This document shows, piece by piece, positions 16,956 to 23,452 of a DNA stretch of 23,452 bases (positions are counted from its first letter, which is position 1; every line of letters begins with the position of its first letter). The notes under the pieces are model-generated. The model saw nothing but the letters and a program-made list of their open reading frames with translations. It was not told where the DNA came from and did not search any database. Source of the stretch: Bacteroidetes bacterium QH_10_64_37 (GTDB taxonomy: Bacteria; Bacteroidota; Rhodothermia; Rhodothermales; Salinibacteraceae); contig PXSZ01000037.1 of NCBI GenBank assembly GCA_003023105.1, positions 1-23,452 on the forward strand. The letters run 5' to 3'. The position numbers and the translations under genes are program-made.

Positions 16956-17924
16956 ATGACCCGAGCGTCCGACGCGCTTCCTGACTTTTTTGTGCTGGGG
17001 GTGGCGAAGGGGGGGACGACCTCGCTGCATCACTACCTTCGCCAGCATCCGGCCCTCTTTCTTCCGTACGAGAAGGAGCTGCACTTTTTCGACGCCGAGG
17101 AGGAACGGTTTTCGTCCGGCCTCGACTCGTATCTCCAGTACTTTTCGGACGCGGAGGACCGTCTCACCGGAGACGCCACGCCGTCTTATTTCCGGAACGT
17201 GGAGGAGGCCGCCGACCGCATGCAGCGGCTCTACGGCGAGGCCCCGCCCCGCTTTCTGCTTCTTCTCCGCGACCCGGTGGAGCGCGCCTACTCGCATTAC
17301 CTCCATAACGTGTCCGAGGGGCGAGAGCCGCTCTCATTCGAGGAGGCTCTCGAGGCCGAGCAGGCCGATCCAGCGTCGAAACGGGAGGCCTGGAAGGGCT
17401 ACTTTGCCGACGGCGTCTACGCCGATCCCCTGGAACAGTGGTTCGCACGCGTTTCCCGAGACCGGTTTCTCATTCTCCGGTCCGAGGCGCTCGCGCACGC
17501 CCCCGACGCTTCGTTGCAGGAAATCTTTCGCTTCCTCGGGGTGGATCCCACGGTGGAGGTGGACACCGACGCGTATCTCAATCAGACCGGGGAGGAGCAG
17601 AGTCGCGCGCTCGGCAGGCTCCTCTCCGTTTTTCCGTCCCGGCTCCGGTCGGCGACCCGCCGGTGGATCCCGGAGTCGATCCGGCTCCCCGTGGAGCAGT
17701 TTATTCGCCGCCGGAGTATCGGGGATGCTTCCGACCGCCCCACCCTCGATCCGGCGCTCGAACGCGCCCTTCGGACCCGCTTTGCGCCCCACGTTCGGCG
17801 CCTTGCGGACCTGTTGGACCGCGACTTCTCGGCCTGGCTCCCGTCCTCCGACGCCCCCACCCCCTCCCGCGACGGCGACTCGTCCGAGCCCCAAGAGATC
17901 CCGGCAAGCGACCAATACGGATGA
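16956..17924 (+). CDS. PAPS-dependent sulfotransferase
   Basis: The 322-residue protein belongs to the sulfotransferase superfamily, closest in style to heparan-sulfate N-deacetylase/sulfotransferase and other carbohydrate enzymes. It transfers sulfate from PAPS to a hydroxyl or amine. The 5'-phosphosulfate loop is FFVLGVAKGGTTSLHHYL (Lys18, GGTTS 19-23). The 3'-phosphate site is LLLLRDPVERAYSHYLHN (Arg105, Ser113). Other typical segments are KELHFFD and GDATPSYF. The ATG at 16956 directly precedes the first strand; the frame extends to a TTG at 16884, but that extension looks non-coding. The last 25 residues are a low-complexity Ser/Asp/Pro tail. Its TGA overlaps the ATG of the flippase-like gene. 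With the upstream GT4 it suggests a sulfated glycolipid or surface polysaccharide; the acceptor is unknown. Confidence 0.9.
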   Translation: MTRASDALPDFFVLGVAKGGTTSLHHYLRQHPALFLPYEKELHFFDAEEERFSSGLDSYLQYFSDAEDRLTGDATPSYFRNVEEAADRMQRLYGEAPPRFLLLLRDPVERAYSHYLHNVSEGREPLSFEEALEAEQADPASKREAWKGYFADGVYADPLEQWFARVSRDRFLILRSEALAHAPDASLQEIFRFLGVDPTVEVDTDAYLNQTGEEQSRALGRLLSVFPSRLRSATRRWIPESIRLPVEQFIRRRSIGDASDRPTLDPALERALRTRFAPHVRRLADLLDRDFSAWLPSSDAPTPSRDGDSSEPQEIPASDQYG

Positions 17925-19006
17925 ACCGAACGTCCTCTTCCTCGGACGCCGACCCGTCGGACCCGGCCGCCTCTCAGGACCCCACGTCGGTCTCCGTCGG
18001 ACAGATCGCCGGGTCGCTCCTCCTCAGCCTGCTTGTCCTGGCAATCATCGGCTACTTCACGTTCGACCCGGCGGCGTTTCGCAAGACGGTGGACCAGGCA
18101 CAGCCCCTCTTGCTGCTTGCCGCCGTCGCAGCGGCGCTGTCCCGGATCGGCTTCGGCGGGTGGCGGCTGAGCTACGTGTCGCAGGGGCGGCTCGACCTCG
18201 CGAGCGGGACGCGGGGCCAGCTCGCCTGGTACTTTTTTGCGAACGTGACCCCGACCGTCGTGGGGGGCGGGCCCGTGGCGACCTTCTACGTGGCCCGCGA
18301 CGCAGACCTTCCGGTCGGGCAGTCGGCGGCACTCATGCTCTTCTGCATGCTGCTCAATCAGCTGTGGTTCGTGGCGGCCATTCCCGTGCTGATCGGGGCC
18401 GGCTTTTTTGTCGAACTGCTCCCGGAGGCAGCGGGCATGTGGGGGGGCTGGACGCTGGTTCTCACATTCGTCCTCCTTTTCCTCTGGGGCGTTGCCTTCG
18501 CTTATTTCACCTTGATTCGGCCCCGCGCTCTCGTGGAAATGGGGGACTGGGTCCTTCAGTGGCCTCTGCTGCGCCGCTTTCGGAAGCGCGGGATGCGCGA
18601 GCTGCGCTCCTACTTCCGACGCGCCAAGCGCCTCGGCACCCAGCCCTTCTCGTTTTACGGGTGGGGCTTTCTCCTGACAGCGGGTATCTGGCTCTCGCGG
18701 TACGCGATCGTCTTTTTCATCGTCCGGAGCCTGCACGCGGCGGATGCGGTGCTGCTCTTTCTACGGTCGGCCGCCACGATGCTCGTCGGCCTCATCATGC
18801 CGACCCCCGGCGGCTCCGGCGGCCTCGAAGGACTATACGCCCTCTTCATCGGCCCGCTCATGCCCGAGACCCTGATGGCACCCACCCTGCTCGTCTGGCG
18901 CGTGCTGGACTTCTACCTGTTCATCGCGCTCGGGGCGTACCTTTTTCTGCATCAAGTTCAGGCATCGCGCCCCTCGGACGCCTCACGGACGGGCGGCGTC
19001 GGTTGA
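17921..19006 (+). CDS. Flippase-like integral membrane protein (LPG synthase TM/UPF0104 family)
   Basis: The 361-residue protein has a polar N-terminal 25 residues, then about eight transmembrane segments. It carries the family hallmark IMPTPGGSGGLEGLYALF with PTPGGSGGLEG at 294-304, and ANVTPTVVGGGPVATFYVAR earlier. The family (lysylphosphatidylglycerol synthase TM region, AglD/YbhN-like) includes lipid flippases and proteins linked to dolichol- or polyprenyl-phosphate sugar pathways. It lacks the soluble C-terminal synthase domain of MprF. It is coupled by a 4-base ATGA overlap to the sulfotransferase, so membrane translocation of a (sulfated) lipid-linked product is a reasonable inference. 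Its 3' end overlaps the convergent peptidase gene by 24 bases. The frame opens far upstream (17438), but that part is a shadow of the sulfotransferase. Confidence 0.87.
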   Translation: MNRTSSSSDADPSDPAASQDPTSVSVGQIAGSLLLSLLVLAIIGYFTFDPAAFRKTVDQAQPLLLLAAVAAALSRIGFGGWRLSYVSQGRLDLASGTRGQLAWYFFANVTPTVVGGGPVATFYVARDADLPVGQSAALMLFCMLLNQLWFVAAIPVLIGAGFFVELLPEAAGMWGGWTLVLTFVLLFLWGVAFAYFTLIRPRALVEMGDWVLQWPLLRRFRKRGMRELRSYFRRAKRLGTQPFSFYGWGFLLTAGIWLSRYAIVFFIVRSLHAADAVLLFLRSAATMLVGLIMPTPGGSGGLEGLYALFIGPLMPETLMAPTLLVWRVLDFYLFIALGAYLFLHQVQASRPSDASRTGGVG

Positions 19007-21724
19007 AAGAGGCCGTTCGGACGCTTCGGAAATGTCGAGGAAGCGGGCGAGAAACTCGTAGGTCCGCACGAGACGGTCGAGACGAATGCGGGGCGTCGCG
19101 GAGGCCGATAGGTCGTGCCCTACGCCGGGATAGCGCACGTACTCGACGGGCCGTTCCAAAATCTTGAGGCGCTTGTAGAGGCGCTCGCTCTGGGAGAGGC
19201 CCACGCGCCGGTCGGTGCCGCCCTGGAGGAGGAGCAGGGGCGTGTTGATCTGGTCGGCGTACGTGATCGGCGAGTTGCGGTGGAGGGCGGCGCGCGGGGT
19301 GTCCTGCAATCGTGCCGAACGCAGGGTGTCCTGGGATCGAGCCGACGGGAGGGAGCCGGTGGGATGCGTCGAAGAGTCGGCGCGCAGGGTGGAGGGTCCC
19401 TCCCACGGATGTCCGCCGAACCCCTGCGGCACGAGTCGCCACGCCTGTCCTGCGTCCAGGAGCGCGGGCAGGTCGTAGATCCCGTTGAGCGCCACGGCCG
19501 CCGCAAAGCGATCCGTCTGCCCGAGGAGCCAGGTCGCAACGGTGGCCCCGTAGGAGGTGCCGCCGAGGGCCACCTGCGTCGAGTCGGTCCAGGGCAGGGC
19601 TGCGGCGGAGTCGGCGAGGGCGAGCACGTCCTGTGCGGGGCCCGGCCCCCAGTTTTGGTGGTTGGCGCGTCGGAAGGCCGTCCCGAACCCGGCGGAGCCG
19701 CGCGGGAACACTTCAAGGAGACCGAGGCCGCGCCCGGCGAGATACTGGCGCTCGAACCACGTCCCGGGCCCGTACGGGGCATTCAATTCGGGCGGGCCGC
19801 CTCGCACCTGCACGAAAAGGGGCGTCCGATCAGAGTCGGAGGACGAGGCTGGACGCGTCACCCAGCCCGTGATGTCGAGGCTGTCGTGAGACACCGTTAT
19901 GCGCTCCGGCGTTGCGACGCGCCGCTGCGCCAACCAGTCCGCATTAGGGGTTGCCAGCGGTTGCTCGTTGTTGAAACTAACGGTGTTGGTGTAGAGGGCC
20001 GAGGGCGTGGTGGGGTCGGTCGCGGCGTAGACGACCGAGGCGCTGGTTACCTCGAAGGCGTGGACGGCACGCGTGTCGGCTGTCATTTGCTCATATTCGG
20101 CGGGGCGAACCATCGTCGAATCAAAGACAAAGTCGTCCCGCGAGGTTGGCTGATCCGGGGTCATTTTGGGAGAACCCTCCTGTGCGCTTGTGTCCCGGGC
20201 GAAGGGAGTGAGGCGGTACAGCGGGCGTCCGCCGCGCGACGGGGCCGTGGCGTAGAGGTACCATCCTTCGGGCGACCATCGGAAGGAGCCCACGTCCCGA
20301 TCGAGCGTGCTCGTGATGACCCTCGGCTCTGAGCGACCGTCGAGGGCAAAGAGTCCAATTTCGGCCTGCTCGTCGCTCGTGTCCGAGAGCGCCGTCGCCC
20401 GGAACGCAATCATGGTGCCGTCGGCCGTAACGTCCGGGGCCGTGAGGGCGTAGTTCTTGATTCGGAGCAGGCGCCGGATCCGATCTCGGGTCAGGTCCAC
20501 CACGTACAGGTTTCGCTGCCGCACGCGGTCGGGGGGGCGGGAGGTCGGGGGCATTCCACTCACGACGATTTGTCCGCTGCCCGGTAGCCACTCGGCCCGG
20601 CCGTAGGCACGATAGCCCTTCGTGACGGACCGGGCCTCGGGACGAGGCGGCGTTCCGGAGCGGATGCCGGACGGGACCTCGACGACGAAGTGGTGACGAT
20701 AGGTGGGAGAAGGCTGAAGCCGGCGCTCGCCCTGGAGGTCGAGCCGGGAGGACACGAGGGGGGCCCCCTGCCGACGATTCCGGCGCATCCACCGCCGCAC
20801 CTGCGTGAGATTGCCGCCCGGCGCGGCGGTCGTATCCGGGGCGACCGGGACGGTCGTGGTATCGGGGCGCAGACGCAGGCGGCCGAAGACGGCGCGCAGA
20901 CTGTCCGGCGCGAGCAGGGCGAGGCTGTCCACCGGCGTCGCAGCGAGGGACTCCGCCCCCTCCAAATCACTCGGGGTTTGCAGGACACGGGCCGTGTCTG
21001 CCCCCGGGCGAACCTGATCCTCCGGTCCTAGGTCAAGGGTGTCCACCGGGTCGAGCGTGCGGGCGTGGCGGAGCACGAGGATCGTGTCCGCTGACGCGGA
21101 GCGAACGAGGTTCCGGGGCGACCGGCCGGGGCGCTCGCTGGGGCCGGGGCGACCGGTTCGGCGTGCCACGGCTCGCTCAGGCACGGCACTCGCAAAGAGC
21201 AGCCGTTCGCCGTTGGGGCTCCACTGCGGGCGCTGCGCCCCGTGCGGGGTATCGGTAAGCTGATAGGGCGCGCCGCCGCTCAGAGGGACGACGAACACCT
21301 GAGGGGTCCCCTGCACAGGCCGTACAAAGGCGAGGTGCGTCCCGTCGGGGTGCCAGGCGGGCTGACGGAGGGTCCGGTCCCCTCGGGTGAGCAGGCGAGG
21401 GCCTCGGTTCCCCGTCGTCGGGGTGACGTACAACTGCGTCTGGGAGGTCGGACCCGAGTCTCCCCCACGAACAATGCGGCGCACTGTGTAGGCCACGGAC
21501 CGCCCGTGCGGGGAGAGAGCGACGTCGCGCACCTCTTGCATCCGGTAGAAGTCCCGGGCCTGAATGAGGCGCGCCGTCTCGGACTGAGCGTGCGACGACG
21601 ACAGTCCACCCCCGCCTCCCAGTAGGAGGAGCGTGAGCACGAAGAGCCCGAGGGGCGTTCCCGGGACGCGGGACGGAAGGGGATCATTGAGAAACGGCAA
21701 CGCCGAAGTGGAAAAGATTTGCAT
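18983..21724 (-). CDS. Secreted S9 family prolyl oligopeptidase-like serine peptidase
   Basis: Counted from ATG 21724, the product is 913 residues. A signal peptide with a hydrophobic core (about 27-40) ends near SSSHAQ (47). A seven-blade-type propeller follows with TolB-like repeats (WHPDGTHLAFVR, WSPNGERLLFAS, WSPEGWYLYATA), interrupted by a disordered Asp/Thr/Pro/Arg-rich region at about 190-330. The alpha/beta hydrolase domain has the nucleophile motif GGTSYGA with Ser724, LLLQGGTDRRV with Asp838 and GVGHDLS with His870. Such enzymes cleave peptides, often at dipeptides or acylated N-termini, in the periplasm. An in-frame ATG at 21757 would overlap the PagL-like gene by 74 bases instead of 41. 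A 30-residue insertion with a tandem duplication lies before NSPITYADQINTP. The long plus-strand frames here are shadows. Confidence 0.9.
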   Translation of the reverse strand: MQIFSTSALPFLNDPLPSRVPGTPLGLFVLTLLLLGGGGGLSSSHAQSETARLIQARDFYRMQEVRDVALSPHGRSVAYTVRRIVRGGDSGPTSQTQLYVTPTTGNRGPRLLTRGDRTLRQPAWHPDGTHLAFVRPVQGTPQVFVVPLSGGAPYQLTDTPHGAQRPQWSPNGERLLFASAVPERAVARRTGRPGPSERPGRSPRNLVRSASADTILVLRHARTLDPVDTLDLGPEDQVRPGADTARVLQTPSDLEGAESLAATPVDSLALLAPDSLRAVFGRLRLRPDTTTVPVAPDTTAAPGGNLTQVRRWMRRNRRQGAPLVSSRLDLQGERRLQPSPTYRHHFVVEVPSGIRSGTPPRPEARSVTKGYRAYGRAEWLPGSGQIVVSGMPPTSRPPDRVRQRNLYVVDLTRDRIRRLLRIKNYALTAPDVTADGTMIAFRATALSDTSDEQAEIGLFALDGRSEPRVITSTLDRDVGSFRWSPEGWYLYATAPSRGGRPLYRLTPFARDTSAQEGSPKMTPDQPTSRDDFVFDSTMVRPAEYEQMTADTRAVHAFEVTSASVVYAATDPTTPSALYTNTVSFNNEQPLATPNADWLAQRRVATPERITVSHDSLDITGWVTRPASSSDSDRTPLFVQVRGGPPELNAPYGPGTWFERQYLAGRGLGLLEVFPRGSAGFGTAFRRANHQNWGPGPAQDVLALADSAAALPWTDSTQVALGGTSYGATVATWLLGQTDRFAAAVALNGIYDLPALLDAGQAWRLVPQGFGGHPWEGPSTLRADSSTHPTGSLPSARSQDTLRSARLQDTPRAALHRNSPITYADQINTPLLLLQGGTDRRVGLSQSERLYKRLKILERPVEYVRYPGVGHDLSASATPRIRLDRLVRTYEFLARFLDISEASERPLSTDAARP
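19294..19347 (+). repeat. 27-bp tandem duplication inside the S9 peptidase gene
   Basis: Units 19294-19320 and 19321-19347 match at about 21 of 27 bases. On the coding (minus) strand they give two 9-residue units, SARSQDTLR and SARLQDTPR. The frame is kept because the unit is a multiple of three. It lies in a surface loop between the nucleophile and the catalytic aspartate. Confidence 0.7.
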
Positions 21725-22472
21725 CAATGCCGGGATTGATTTGTCCACGGAAGCCATTCGACAGATGGTAGTAGCGGTAGCCGACGCTGAGGATCAGGTC
21801 GGACGTCAGGACGACCTGCACGCCCGCCCCCACGTCAAACATGAAGTTCAGGTGTTTCCCCCAGTGGTTGGGCACGGACTGAACGAAGTGCGCGATGCCT
21901 GCGCTCCCCGCCATGAAGGGCTGAACGCGCTTCACGACCCGATAGGTGAGCCGAAGGCCCGCCGGACTCATCCCGACCCCGTATGTGTCCAGGCCTCGTT
22001 TGTAGAGGGGCGCTTCGGAGTCGCCTCCCAAGGCCCCGCCTTCCGGCGGAGCGGACACCGTGTTCCGAGGGATGGACAGGAGGAGAGCCGGAAGTACATC
22101 GACCGTATACGTCAGTGTGGGCCCCTCCGTTCTTGTTTTCGAGGAGGAGGGGAGGAGGAGGCGTTCGTATCGGAGCCCAATCAGTCCAATTCGCGCGTGC
22201 TGAATATTTCCGATGAGATCTCCGTTTGAGAAGGACCCTCCCGCCCACACGCTCATGGTGTTTGTAGAGAGGGCCTGGAGGGCAATCGGTCTCGGCGTCG
22301 TCGAGGAGGAGCAGGCCGTGGGACGGGTGTCGGAGGAGGAGTCCGCCGACGGGGCGGCACGGTCTGCGGGCTGAGCCGCGCAGGGCCCGAGAACGAATAG
22401 GCCGACGAGTACTGTGAGAATCAGCAGGCGAGAGGGCAAGAACTTTGGTTGTGTTCGTCCGGAAGAATGCAT
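21684..22472 (-). CDS. PagL-like acyloxyacyl hydrolase (lipid A 3-O-deacylase family)
   Basis: From ATG 22472 the product is 262 residues. A signal peptide (hydrophobic LLILTVLVGLFVLGP) ends near CAAQ at about 34, then a Ser/Thr/Pro linker leads into an outer-membrane barrel. Recognisable features are SVWAGGSFSNGDLIG, LRLTYRVVKRVQPFMAGSAG and the family active-site segment YRYYHLSNGFRGQINPG with His236 and Ser238, equivalent to PagL His126 and Ser128. The third PagL residue, Glu140, would fall on Asp250. PagL removes a 3-linked acyl chain from lipid A, but related Bacteroidota proteins are mostly uncharacterised. The frame runs 32 codons further to 22568, overlapping the divergent promoter region, and that extension does not look like coding sequence. 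Its 3' end overlaps the S9 gene by 41 bases, so the two are probably one operon with this gene first. Confidence 0.83.
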   Translation of the reverse strand: MHSSGRTQPKFLPSRLLILTVLVGLFVLGPCAAQPADRAAPSADSSSDTRPTACSSSTTPRPIALQALSTNTMSVWAGGSFSNGDLIGNIQHARIGLIGLRYERLLLPSSSKTRTEGPTLTYTVDVLPALLLSIPRNTVSAPPEGGALGGDSEAPLYKRGLDTYGVGMSPAGLRLTYRVVKRVQPFMAGSAGIAHFVQSVPNHWGKHLNFMFDVGAGVQVVLTSDLILSVGYRYYHLSNGFRGQINPGIDANLFHFGVAVSQ

Positions 22473-22589
22473 TTCGTTTGTATCGTCCCGGTCCTGCCGG
22501 AGGAGAAGAGGCCTTCGGAAACATCGGGGGACGACTCCTTTCACCGTGAGTGTGCGACCGGTGTTCACCTATTCTCAGTCACGTCCCGA

Positions 22590-23369
22590 ATGAAGCTTTT
22601 TTACAACCAGTACGGCGACTCCGGACCTCCGCTCATTGTCCTGCACGGCCTTCTTGGGGCGAACGGAAACTGGCACACCCTCAGCCGGACGGCGTTCCAA
22701 AAGGTGGCCCGCGTCTATGCCGTGGACCAGCGCAATCACGGGCGTTCGCCCCACGCCGACCGGATCGATTACCCGACCCTGGCGGCGGATCTGCAGACGT
22801 TTATTGATCGGCACGATCTCGTCCCGGCCCACCTGCTGGGCCACTCGATGGGCGGAAAGACGGCCATGCAGACTGCGCTCTCGTATCCCGATCGGGTCGA
22901 CCGGCTCATCGTCGTCGACATGGCGCCGCGAGCGTATCCCCCCGAGCATACCGATCTGTTGGAGGCCGTTGCCCGCATCGATCCTGAGGACTACGAGAGC
23001 CGCGACGCGATCGACGACGCGCTGGCCGAGGACGTGCCGTCGTGGCGAATCCGGCAGTTCGTGCTCAAAAACCTCGACTACGATGGGGAGACCTACACCT
23101 GGACGATGAACCTGGACGCCATTCAGGCCCACTACGACGACATCACGGCGGTCCTTCCGGCCAACGGGACCTTCGAGGGGCCTACCCTCTTCATCCGGGG
23201 CGGCAAGTCCGAGTACATTCTCGACGCGGACCGGGAAGAAATCCGCAAGCGTTTTCCCACCGCCGAGCTCGTCACCATCGACGGCGCTGGCCACTGGGTC
23301 CACGCCGACGCCCCCGAGGCGTTGGCCAAGGTCGTGGTCGACTTTTTGACCGAGACGGCCGGCGCCTGA
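22590..23369 (+). CDS. Alpha/beta-fold hydrolase (YbfF-like esterase)
   Basis: The 259-residue cytosolic hydrolase has the ordered core LIVLHGLLGANGNWHTL (oxyanion region), VDQRNHGRSPHAD, the nucleophile elbow LGHSMGGKTAM (Ser86), IVVDMAPRAY (Asp110) and GAGHWVHADAPE (His235). Placement of the acid after strand beta6, in VVDMAP, is the YbfF-type arrangement. FIRGGKSEYI at about 210 is also typical of that group. Substrates are short acyl esters or acyl-CoA thioesters in vitro; the cellular role is unclear. The frame extends upstream to 22449, but ATG 22590 gives the family N-terminus (MKLFYNQYGD). It diverges from the PagL-like gene across 117 bases, in which I saw no clear promoter, and ends at a hairpin. 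Confidence 0.92.
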   Translation: MKLFYNQYGDSGPPLIVLHGLLGANGNWHTLSRTAFQKVARVYAVDQRNHGRSPHADRIDYPTLAADLQTFIDRHDLVPAHLLGHSMGGKTAMQTALSYPDRVDRLIVVDMAPRAYPPEHTDLLEAVARIDPEDYESRDAIDDALAEDVPSWRIRQFVLKNLDYDGETYTWTMNLDAIQAHYDDITAVLPANGTFEGPTLFIRGGKSEYILDADREEIRKRFPTAELVTIDGAGHWVHADAPEALAKVVVDFLTETAGA

Positions 23370-23406
23370 ATGCCGGGCAAGGCTGCGTCATTGGGACCGG
23401 CATTTT
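23369..23406 (+). terminator. Likely intrinsic terminator of the hydrolase gene
   Basis: aatgccgg (23369-23376), which overlaps the last base of the stop codon, is an exact complement of ccggcatt (23397-23404). The 8-bp stem closes a 20-base loop and the right arm runs into TTTT (23403-23406). The large loop lowers confidence. The last 46 bases of the window contain nothing else that I recognise. Confidence 0.45.
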
Positions 23407-23452
23407 CCTGGGGGACTTGGTCTGCACGATGCTACGGAGATGCTACAGAAGA

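Noticed and set aside
16990..19167. 725-codon plus-strand frame across the sulfotransferase and flippase genes
   Set aside because: It is out of frame with two well-supported coupled genes, and Arg/Pro/Ser-rich without any recognisable segment.

Overview
The window is a high-GC bacterial chromosome segment with acidic proteins, many ATGA or tail-to-tail gene junctions and few Shine-Dalgarno sequences. It encodes a PorV-like outer-membrane protein, a two-domain FlgD-like/type IX-secretion-like C-terminal domain, a BshB1 bacillithiol deacetylase and the order efp-accB-accC. Together these point to a Bacteroidota-related lineage, most probably a moderately halophilic member of Rhodothermota such as a Salinibacter relative. 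The placement is inferred from gene content and composition; no database comparison was possible.

Layout. Bases 1-550 hold the end of an unrecognised gene and a chimeric relic of an acyl-CoA dehydrogenase. A CoA-binding protein gene follows on the minus strand. The plus strand then carries a housekeeping block: leucyl-tRNA synthetase (leuS), bshB1, efp, accB, accC and a class I aminotransferase. The aminotransferase is translationally coupled to a site-2-protease-like membrane protein that seems to have lost its third zinc-ligand motif. Next is an envelope cluster of a lipoprotein, a secreted beta-propeller with a FlgD-like tail and a PorV-like barrel, followed by an orphan 23-residue sorting-domain tail on the minus strand and a CPBP membrane protease-like gene (minus).

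From 15.5 to 19.0 kb a glycosyltransferase GT4, a sulfotransferase and a flippase-like membrane protein form a plausible envelope glycolipid or polysaccharide group. Convergent to it are a large secreted S9 peptidase and a PagL-like lipid A deacylase, which overlap each other. A YbfF-type alpha/beta hydrolase diverges from the PagL gene at the right end.

The most distinctive non-coding signal is a set of intergenic arrays with 7-bp periodicity. Two of them (4163-4265 and 6635-6707) have CGT-phased left arms and ACG-phased right arms, so they are degenerate inverted heptad elements. Related G/C-rich versions lie at about 1032-1219, 8126-8223 and 10763-10819. No rRNA, tRNA, CRISPR array, insertion sequence or prophage was recognised. 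I did not find a convincing new multigene defence or biosynthetic system; the heptad elements and the altered M50 protein are the best leads.
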